Source of the DNA: Sorghum bicolor
Taxonomy: Eukaryota; Streptophyta; Magnoliopsida; Poales; Poaceae
NCBI RefSeq assembly: GCF_000003195.3
Contig: NC_012877.2
Coordinates: 24,447,838 to 24,511,837 of the forward strand
DNA: 64,000 nt
Direction of reading: 5' to 3'
Shown here: positions 55,982-64,000 of the stretch, one piece after another
Layout of the letters: the number at the start of each line of letters is the position of its first letter
How positions within the stretch are numbered: position 1 is the stretch's first letter
Notes under the pieces: model-generated
What the model was told of the DNA's origin: nothing
Seen by the model: only the letters and a program-made list of their open reading frames with translations
Databases searched by the model: none
Position numbers and translations under genes: made by a program

Positions 55982-56461
55982 TGTTGACTCTTCTTAGCGT
56001 CACTACCTAGGATTGTCAGTCCTTGGCACACCACTAGAAATGCTTGTGTGACACCAGAAGTGGCAAACGGGTTTACCGCAAGTGGACGATGGTCAATGTA
56101 GCACTTCACCAGGAGTAATCCAGTATCGTATTTTCCACGGGGAACGAGAAGTGGACTAACTATACCAATTGAGTCATCGGATGATGATCAAAGGGAATAG
56201 TATTGGGTGGAGAGGTATTTCTAGTATTCCGCATCTAGCTAAGCTATCCTAAGTATACTTGAGAGTTAAATCCCTTCCTACTGTGGCCAATAGGTGAAAA
56301 TGGTGTGGCGAAACACTTCCCTAGGCAGCTACCATGCAGGCCAACTATTATTGGCAACTTGCCTAACAACACAATAAAGAGAACTCCTAATGTCCAGCAG
56401 AGGCCTGTCACGCTTCGCTAATGGCGTTTTTCGGGTGCGACAAGAAGTCCACAAGGGCAGA
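55982..56461 (-). repeat. Athila 5' LTR, 3' portion only
   Basis: It begins TGTTGACTCTTCTTAGCG on the plus strand and matches 48650-49127 in reverse complement. It stops at 56461, where the next element inserted. The rest of this LTR should lie beyond the right end of that element, outside the window. Near the inner end it holds a primer-site-like copy (GCATTTCTAGTGGTGTGCC on the minus strand). Confidence 0.8.
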
Positions 56462-57739
56462 TGTTGACGGTCCTTAATTCTCACATTTAACCATCAACTA
56501 ATTATGGAAAAGGATCCAAATGCAACTAACACCTAGACTTAGGGTTTTATCTGACAGAATACCACGAGTTTGGGTGTTTGTCTATTTCTGCAGGGGGTTA
56601 TCAGGAAATACGGAAGAAAGGCCCACACGTCGGGTTTACATAGACATATTAACGTGCTGCACAATTTTCTATCATCTAGAAGACTCTAGAAGCCACGAAA
56701 ACGATGCAGAGGCCGAGAGGGCTCAAGGACAGGGCGCCCGCCCAAGTCCTTAGGGTGCCCACCCAGCTATAGTGTCCAAATCGGACCCGTTTCGCGTATT
56801 ATGCTCCACCGACCTAAAGGATCAAGGAAAACCGTGCGATCAATGTTGGTTTGATCCGACGGCCCAGATTCATCTGAAAAGACTATATAAGCAAGGCCCC
56901 CTAGCCCCTGGAGATCATACCTCTTCTACAGACTCAAAGCTAGGGTTTCAATTCTTCATCCAAGTAGAGAGGATCCCTCTAGTTCTTCTAGTTCTACGTC
57001 TAGTTCATCTAGATCTAGTTCTAGTTCATCTAGTTCTAGTTCTAGTTCCTCTAGTTCTAGTTCTAGTTAGTTCTAGTTGTAATCTAGAAAAATAGGGAGA
57101 GAAGAGGAGAGCAGAGGAGGAGCCGGATCTGTCGGATCTTCCTCAACATTGTACTTTTGCAGCAACTGGTTCGTTCTTCATCATTCTCTAGGTTTTTAAA
57201 TTCACAATTCCTAAGTTCTTTAATTACTTTTATTTACATTCAAGTTATTTATTGGATTCCCGCTTGCATCAAGTGCTCTAATCTTCGAAACATTAGAGTA
57301 GTAATTAATAGATTAGACGTGGTGTTTAGTCTTGCAATTACCTGGTATTGCACCCAATCTGCGATAGTTGTGGTAGCCCTAGGGTAGTGACAGCCCTAAC
57401 GGTCGACGTATTCCACCTCGTTCGGATCGGTGTTTGTAGGACTGTAGTCAGAGCTTCCTAGCCCCCTTCTCATCTCTTTCTGTGGTTAGTGTTCTGATGT
57501 CTCGAAATAGATAATCTTGAAGTAATTCTTGATTCTTAGATCAACTAGAGAACTCTGAGGAAACTTCCTCTCTTCCCACCAAAAATAATTATATAGTTAT
57601 CCTTGGGCGATCTTGATTCTTAATTAGTACACTCACGTTCCCTGTGGAAAATCGATACTCTAGAATACTCCTGGGTGAAGGCTACATCGGTATCCCTGCG
57701 CTTGCGGATTTTTTCTATTTGCGTTTAAAATACCCAACA
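56462..57739 (+). repeat. 5' LTR of the plus element (1278 bp)
   Basis: Ends TGTTGACGG...TACCCAACA. A TATA box, TATATAA, is at 56884-56890; the CTAGTT minisatellite lies at 56998-57076. It is nearly the same as the solo LTR 41245-42501. Small frames in it are not genes. Confidence 0.92.
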
Positions 57740-57746
57740 AGCTTTC

Positions 57747-57764
57747 TGGCGCCGTTGCCGGGGA
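57747..57764 (+). promoter_or_regulatory. Primer binding site, Asp-tRNA type
   Basis: TGGCGCCGTTGCCGGGGA, a full match to the common plant Asp-tRNA primer site, seven bases after the LTR end. Confidence 0.9.
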
Positions 57765-59580
57765 ACGGTAGCTGTGCTAGTTTCGAACCAAGTCGTCCAT
57801 GTATCCATTTTATTTTCCTTTTTTAACACACTCACCTTACCATTTTCACCATACCACATGGATTTCACTCCAAGCATTAATGAGCATGGAATTTATTTCA
57901 TAGCCACTTCATTTACTCCATGCTCATATGCAACATCTTCCCAATCCATTAGTTTTTCCAACATCACCACATTCGAGATCTCCAAGCCCCTCATCCTTTC
58001 TATTTATAAAAACTTTAAAAGGGCGGTTGTCGATGCATATGTCTATATTAAATATTGCAGATCTCGTTGAGTTGATCTTGATATAGGTCAGCGTTGGAGG
58101 GGAAACCACTTCGCCGACATAAATTGATGGTTTCCCAAGGACAAGCTTAGTGTCCTCAAATAAGCACTGATCAGATCGTAACATGAGCTTTTAGTTATTT
58201 GCAACATTACCTTGTGTATTGAGCATATAAGGATAATTGTAAAAAAATTCCTTCGGGTATTCTTGTCACTAACCTTTCCAAGATTGGAGCAAGAAGATCG
58301 GATGAATGACAAGTACAACGTATGTCCAACCAATCATCATACAACATTGAATTAAATTCATCCAAACTTGAATTTTGCAAAAATTCAAGCTTGGGGGAGT
58401 ACATTACATAAAAACATCCTTTGCCATGTTGCTATGTTGGTTGTCCCTACCTTTGAGACATGCTCAATTTGTTAAGTACTAATCACACTACTTCATCTCC
58501 ACTTGAGTAGATCTCTATAAATGCTTTCATGCTACCTTTATTTGCTTTAGTATATGTCTAGGTTTGGAGTAGTTTCATTTATCTCTTAATTAAGCATGGT
58601 GCTTAGTTTAGGAATGATGATCTTACTTCCAAAGGATTTTCAATTAAGCATGATGCTTAGGTTAAAATGCCCTCCTAAATCAAATTAGACATGGTGTTTA
58701 GGTTGATTTTTGAGCCGATAGTATGCTATAGTAGATATTGGATATTTTGTTGGACTAACCCCTGCAGGAAAACTTTCAATATCGACCTGGGAAGTCCTGA
58801 GATAAACTCACATTGGAGACAAAGAGAGAGACACATGAAGTTTAACAATTTACACAAGGAAGGCATAGCTCATAAGAGATGATCCATGGAGGGTGCCACA
58901 AACACGATGCACAACCGCTAAGAAAGGAAAGCTTCCACAAGGTGATAATGTACCATCACTCTTCAAGTAAGGTAACATCTTAAGGTACTTGACTATTACT
59001 TTTATAAGCTTCTCCTTGGTTCTGACGTTCACATGAATAAAAGAGACAAACACGTATGATTTATAACTCCAAATTAACCAACCCAACTGATTCAGCATGT
59101 TTAGTCCTTTAATCTTTGTTTATAGTACTACCTTTGTGATCCTACACTCCTAATCATATAAGCTAAAATGTTGCACACTCAATCTTTGGAAGATATAAAA
59201 AACAACATAAATATAGATAGATTATCTTTCCATTAGGTTGAGCAATCTGATCTAACAAATGTTTTAAATGCTACACTCATGATCTTATTATCCGTCAACT
59301 TTGTCTTGCTCACTATGCTTAAGGTTAGAGAAGAACAAATACACTTTTGGTTCTGTTGTTGTTTTCCACCAACAGGGCTCATGCACTTGATCTCTGCCTT
59401 GTCTCTATGAGTAGGTACACTTCGAGCAAAATATGAAGGACTTTTACAACTCCCAGACTCCACCAAGTGAAGAACCTAGATCTACGAGCACAAACACACT
59501 GGAGATACTGGACACTCAGGCAATCACTGCCCTGAGATGCTTGAGGACATAACTACTGGAGTAACCCCATTGTGGAAGTA
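57765..59580 (+). other. Leader/degenerate gag region of the plus element
   Basis: AT-rich, with no frame over about 100 codons. It probably represents leader plus a ruined gag gene. A polypurine-like AAGCTTGGGGGAG at about 58388 repeats the sequence of the true tract at 62781 and is preceded by the inverted-repeat-like AAACTTGAATTTTGC/AAAATTCAAGCTT (58366-58391). No capsid or zinc-knuckle motif could be identified with confidence. Confidence 0.4.
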
Positions 59581-59589
59581 ATTACTGAC

Positions 59590-60145
59590 CTCCTACCAGT
59601 CAAGAGAGACAATATAGGACACCCCGTTATCGTGATCTTCATCGGCATGATGGACTTCCTAGGAGCACTCTGCGACTTTGGCTCCAGCGTCAACATTATG
59701 CTTAGGGTACTCTGAAAAATGCTTTACACGTCCTTTCCTAGAAACAACCATGTGTTTGCAGCTTGTAGATCAGACACTAAGTTTCCCAAAGGGAATATTG
59801 AAGAACCTCTACGTCCGAGTTGGTACCTTATACGTTCAGGCAGACTTCGTGGTGATAGAGACTGGTACTAATGAGAGGGCACCCATCATCCTAGGGAGGC
59901 CATTCCTGAACACCTCGAGAGCTGTCATCTACGCTAGTGCTGCCAAGATCAGTTTCTACATGAAGGGGAGGAAGGAGACGTTTTCGTTCAAGAACAAGAC
60001 TACACAAATCTCAGAGCAATCCCAACATGAACCAAGGAAAGGACCAACAGGAGGAACAGGAACAAGCAAATGTAGACCAAGTCAGCTAAGATGGTCACTG
60101 CAGTTCAAGGAGGTCAAGATCGTCGACTTAAGTCACAGTTCCTGA
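59590..60145 (+). pseudogene. Retropepsin of the plus element, frameshifted
   Basis: One frame holds IGMMDFLGALCDFGSSVNIM (to about 59705), with an active-site loop of the D-(L/F)-G-(S/A)-S kind. Another frame then carries LQLVDQTLSFPKGILKNLYV, DFVVIETGTNERAPIILGRP-FLNTSRAVIYASAAKI and a Lys/Gln-rich end with a stop at 60143-60145. The parts belong together but are out of frame around 59710. The protease would process Gag; with no pol downstream it looks like a relic. Its closest relatives are Athila/Tat-type proteases from memory. Confidence 0.7.
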
Positions 60146-60560
60146 CCAAAAAGGACGACCTAGCTCCAGATGGCAGATCAGACATTCCGAAAGGTTGAAG
60201 GTTATTGACATGAGAGAAGACGAATTCGATCCACCCGTCATCCTTAGAAGACCGTTCCTCAGCACCGTTAAAGCAATCATCTACATAGGAACCGGAGAAG
60301 TCCACATGCACTTCACCTCTGAGAAGGTACGCCACTGTTTTACTGACCCTAACTATATAGTTGAAGACTCTAAGCAGGTCAGAACAAGAAGAAGACGACG
60401 CAACCGCAACCAGAGGAGGCAAAGTCATTAAGGACGGATGGGCAGACTATGAAGGAGAAGTGGTAAGGTTTGAAGACATACAGCTTGAATAGAACTTTCC
60501 TGAGGAGACACCGCCGGAACCACCGACTACGCCATCCAGTGAATCCCAGGACGAATGAGA
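60146..60560 (+). pseudogene. Second copy of the retropepsin C-terminal half
   Basis: The frame from about 60195 reads DEFDPPVILRRPFLSTVKAI-IYIGTGEVHMHFTSEKV, parallel to APIILGRPFLNTSRAVIYASAAKI in the copy 300 bp upstream. It then has RTRRRRRNRNQRR and an acidic stretch ending near 60556. It may be an internal duplication or a diverged second protease unit. No active-site loop is visible upstream of it. Confidence 0.55.
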
Positions 60561-61183
60561 AAACGGAGAGTCCCATTCGGAGGACGTTAAAACACCGAAC
60601 GCCTTGCCAAGAGGTAAACTTGGTAGTTATCTTTTTCCTTTCAATTATTTAAAATAGTTTGGTTAGTTAATCAAGTTCATATCATTTTGAAAAGAAAATA
60701 AAAATGTTAAAAATAGTAAGCCCCATGTGAGTATGCTCATGGCATAAAACCCATAAGTACGTTCACTGTGGTGGCATAAAAATTAAATAAATATATTCCT
60801 GTCCTATAAAAATAAAATTATAAAAATAAATTTATGATCCTACTAAAGAGAGTAACATTTATTGAGGAGGCTCAACATGAAAAAGGCTAGATATTTATGC
60901 TAACACTTAACTAGTTCCACATAGCTTTGTTGTCTATTTGAGCTCCACAGGATTTAAAGATCAAAGCAGACTAGCAGATGGAGGACATCCTAATCGCTGT
61001 CAGGGTGCTGCCAACATTCAAATACACCTCCGTCACCTGCTAGCTACATCAGAAGAAATTACGTCAAGATCTAGGTTGGGGGAGAGCACCCCATTTATCC
61101 AGCTAAGTATTCTACTCACATTTATACTTTACTCTAATAATAAAAAGATGCATAATCATATAAACCCAAATAAAGATTTTGTG

Positions 61184-61258
<75 letters not shown>

Positions 61259-62780
61259 TTGCTTAGTTTGCTAAATAAATAAATAAATAAAGTTTGCTAT
61301 GAACCCTCATGATAAGCTCTCACATGGAAATGATGAATAGTTGCTCTACCATGACTAGTTCTCAAAATTGAAATCTCTCTCAAGTTTAGGCATGACCGGT
61401 ATTAATTAAGATTTGCTCTAAACCTGAACTTGTGGGAAGAAAACTTGATCTGAAGTCTATGTTTTTAACGGATACGATTTGGGAAGGTTGAGCTGCTGTT
61501 TATCTGTTCCTAGAGATACTAGAATTCTGGAGAATTTTATCTTTGAAAATCTTTAATATATTACATGATGAGTTCCTGTATGATGAGAGTTTAAATTTCT
61601 ACCACAGCCATATATACATGCTTGCTAGACTTTGAGCCACACATTTACTTTTTACTGCTTATGAGCATTGAGTGTGGTCAAGCTGTGTAGACCCTTAGGA
61701 GCTTGTCATGTGGTTAAAATCAAGATTCACTTGCACATTCACTCACACATGCTGCTTCTACTCCGGAAGTACGCATCCACATACATCTACTCATTTCCAT
61801 CTCCAGATTCACCTAAAAATATTCTACTCCTAATCTGGGAGAGAATAGCAAAAAACATTTCTATTTTTCCCTGTGAAATAAATGCTCATGTTATCTTGGT
61901 TACTACCACTTGCTATATTATTTTAGAAGATGAGTGCTTTAAAAAAAAGAGAAAAAAAAAGAAAGAATACGAGGAAATAAAAAGGGGCATGTGCCCGGAA
62001 CCTCGAAAGAGAAGAAAAAATGAGACGAGAGGTAAAAATGGACAAGTGTCCGACAGTAGAATTAGGGTACAAGATACCCACCTGAGAGGAAAGAAAAAGA
62101 AAATATAGAGCATCTCATTCTCCCCAAAAGTTTCAAAAGAGCAAGGAAGGTTTGTATCCCCTCAAAAGAGCAAAAGTAGAATTAGACGTTCACCATTGTT
62201 ATCACCATCATCACCATACACCATTCATTCACCACACATACACATCTTGATTTGACTTATTGACTTGTTCTTCTGGATCCATGGTTTGACTATGCAATAA
62301 ATGTCTTGTAAGTATGTATTAGCTGTCTCCCACCTATGAGCTCCAAATATCAAAAGCCTTATTAGTGTAGGGTGAGAGAGAAGGCAATGTCACTATGCCT
62401 CATACCAAAAATACCACATACTTTGAGAGAAGGCATACACCGTTACTGCCTTGTTAAGGATCCAGAAATACCACAAAAGAGAGACTAGAGAGAGTCATAC
62501 AAGGAATCTCTGAGTTTTATTTGGAAATCTACAAAAACTCCAGAGCTATAGTTAATTAAAGAACAAGAGACATGGCACTTGACTAGACCGTTCTATCTTT
62601 TAACTGCTCAAGACACAAGTGACGGTTGCAAGCCCCATGGTGGAAGGTAAAATGAGTAAGTTTAAATCTTAACAGTTTACCCTAGAAATGAGATATTGTT
62701 TGAACGCATGTGTACCTTTAAGGCATGAAACCACTACAGAAACTCTTGAGTTCATCTTTTCTCAGGGACGAGCAAAGGTT
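60561..62780 (+). other. 3' untranslated region of the plus element
   Basis: Non-coding, AT-rich. It includes a word resembling a polypurine tract, GGTTGGGGGAGAGCACC (about 61075), a long TA microsatellite, a purine-rich stretch (61930-62110) and the block 62330-62780 shared in reverse with 47426-47930. No gene is supported. Confidence 0.6.
61186..61256. repeat. (TA)n microsatellite
   Basis: 71 bp of uninterrupted TA repeats, followed at about 61272-61290 by a short AAAT repeat. Length may vary between individuals or be affected by sequencing. Confidence 0.97.
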
Positions 62781-62795
62781 AAGCTTGGGGGAGCT
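62781..62795 (+). promoter_or_regulatory. Polypurine tract of the plus element
   Basis: AAGCTTGGGGGAGCT sits immediately before the 3' LTR start TGTTGACGG. Confidence 0.85.
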
Positions 62796-64000
62796 TGTTG
62801 ACGGTCCTTAATGCTCACATTTAACCATCAACTAATCATGGAAAAGGATCCAAATGCAACTAACACCTACACTTAGGGTTTTATCTGACAGAATTCCATG
62901 AGTTTGGGTGTTTGTCTATTTCTGCAGGGGGTTATCAGAAAATACGGAAGAAAGGCCCACACGTCGGGTTTACATAGAGATATTAACGTGCCGTGCAATT
63001 TTCTATCATCTAGAAGACTACAAAAGCCACGGGAACGAAGCAGAGGTCGAGAGGTCTCAGGGACAGGGCGCCCGCCCAAGTCCTTAGGGCGCCCGCCCAG
63101 CTACAGTGTCCAAATCGGGCCCGTTTCGCGTATTATGCTCCACCGACCTAAAGGATCAAGGAAAACCATGCGATCAATGTCGGTTTGATCTAATGACCCA
63201 GATTCATCTGAAAAGACTACATAACCAAGACCCTCTGGCCCCTGGTGATCATACCTCTTCTACAGAATCAAAGCTAGGGTTTCAATTCTTCATCCAAGTA
63301 GAGAGGATCCCTCTAGTTCTTCTAGTTCTACCTCTAGTTCATCTAGATCTAGTTCTAGTTCATCTAATTCTAGTTCTAGTTCATCTAGTTCTAGTTCTAG
63401 TTAGTTCTAGTTGTAATCTAGAAAATAGGGAGAGAGAAGAGGAGAACGGAGGAGGAGCCAGATCTGTCGGATCTTCCTCAACATTGTACTTTTGCAGCAA
63501 CTGGTTCGTTCTTCATCGTTCTCTAGGTTCTTCAATTCACAATTCCTGAGTTCTTTAATTACTTTTATTTACATTCAAGTTATTTATTGGATTCCCGCTT
63601 GCATCAAGTGCTCTAATCTTTGAAACATTAGAGTAGTAATTAATAGATTAGACGTGGTGTTTAGTCTTGCAATTACCTGAAATTGCACCCAATCCTGCGG
63701 ATTGTTGTGGTAGCCCTAGGGTAGTGACAGCCCTAACGGTCGACGTATTCCACCTCGTTCGGATCGGTGTTTGTAGGACCGTAGTCAGAGCTTCCTAGCC
63801 CCCTTCTCATCTCTTTCTGTGGTTAGTGTTCTGATGTCTCGAAATATATAATCTTGAAGTAATTCTTGATTCTTAGATCAACTAGAGAACTCTCATGAAA
63901 CTTCTTCTCTTCCCACCAAAAATAATTATATAGTTATCCTTGGGCGATCTTGATTCTTAATTAGTACACTCACGTTCCCTGAGGAAAATCGATACTCTAG
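62796..64000 (+). repeat. 3' LTR of the plus element, cut by the window edge
   Basis: It matches 56462-57665 with about 7% difference over the first 265 bases. The TATA box seen in the other copies is changed here (GACTACATAACC at about 63216). The CTAGTT minisatellite is at 63340-63415. Confidence 0.9.

Larger units (their letters stand above)
56462..64000 (+). mobile_element. Athila-like non-autonomous element, plus strand, runs off the window
   Basis: 5' LTR 56462-57739, Asp-tRNA primer site (57747-57764), a 5-kb internal region with only protease-like coding sequence, polypurine tract (62781-62795) and 3' LTR (62796 to the window end; about 75 bp missing). The LTRs differ at roughly 18 of 265 bases compared. 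The left flank is GCAGA (56457-56461); the right flank is outside. There is no reverse transcriptase or integrase, so mobilisation would need a partner such as the Athila-type family next door. Confidence 0.85.

Noticed and set aside
57765..59580. Env-like ORF in the plus element
   Set aside because: No frame beyond about 100 codons and no signal or membrane segment worth calling; position before the protease is also wrong for env.
1..64000. tRNA, rRNA or conserved ncRNA genes
   Set aside because: I saw no cloverleaf with A and B boxes and no rRNA-like stretch; tRNA-like matches are only the primer sites of retroelements. A tRNAscan or Rfam search could not be run.

Overview
The window is plant nuclear DNA, most likely from a grass (Poaceae, probably panicoid). 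This rests on the Tat, Tekay/Del, Athila and CRM-like Ty3/gypsy lineages, the CACTA element and the isochore-like mix of AT-rich and GC-rich LTR sequence. I see no cellular gene, tRNA, rRNA or CRISPR array. Essentially everything is LTR retrotransposon, in nested layers, plus one CACTA DNA transposon. Nearly all coding regions are broken by stops, frameshifts or insertions. This looks like old heterochromatin; a pericentromeric position is possible but not shown.

Left edge (1-3857): part of a Tekay-type LTR (1-1272) lies in an Athila-type LTR (1273-2654), which lies beside the 3' end of a gypsy pol gene and its LTR-like tail (2655-3857).

Core (3858-43518): one Tat-lineage retrotransposon on the minus strand, its gag-pol running from about 41146 down to 34802. 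It also carries a multi-exon extra ORF on the plus strand (10664 to 34218), antisense to its own genome and with its own TATA box. Three elements interrupt it. A gag-only, CRM-like element (4749-9645, duplication TTTAT) sits in the 3' LTR. A Tekay chromovirus with 4.6-kb LTRs (10918-30071) splits the antisense ORF. A solo Athila-type LTR (41245-42501, duplication ATGCT) sits in the 5' LTR. The Tekay element is itself split by a 3.4-kb CACTA element (19014-22440, duplication TAA), so nesting is three deep. By eye, LTR similarity suggests the Tat and CRM-like elements are older (a bit over 90% over the stretches compared) and the Tekay element younger (about 98%).

Right side (43519-64000): a Tekay LTR fragment, a jumble of degenerate Athila-type LTRs in both orientations (44528-49127), about 1 kb of unclassified DNA, then a minus-strand Athila element (50119-56461) split by a solo LTR (51356-52824, duplication GGCAC). 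Last is a plus-strand, apparently non-autonomous element with an Asp-tRNA primer site (56462 to beyond the window end).

The observations most worth a second look are the antisense spliced ORF and its promoter, a sense-strand extra ORF upstream of gag in the Tekay element, a template-switch scar at the Tekay/Tat junction (30015-30071), the CRM-like element whose pol tail reads into its LTR across a 57-bp duplication, and lost integrase catalytic residues in two elements.
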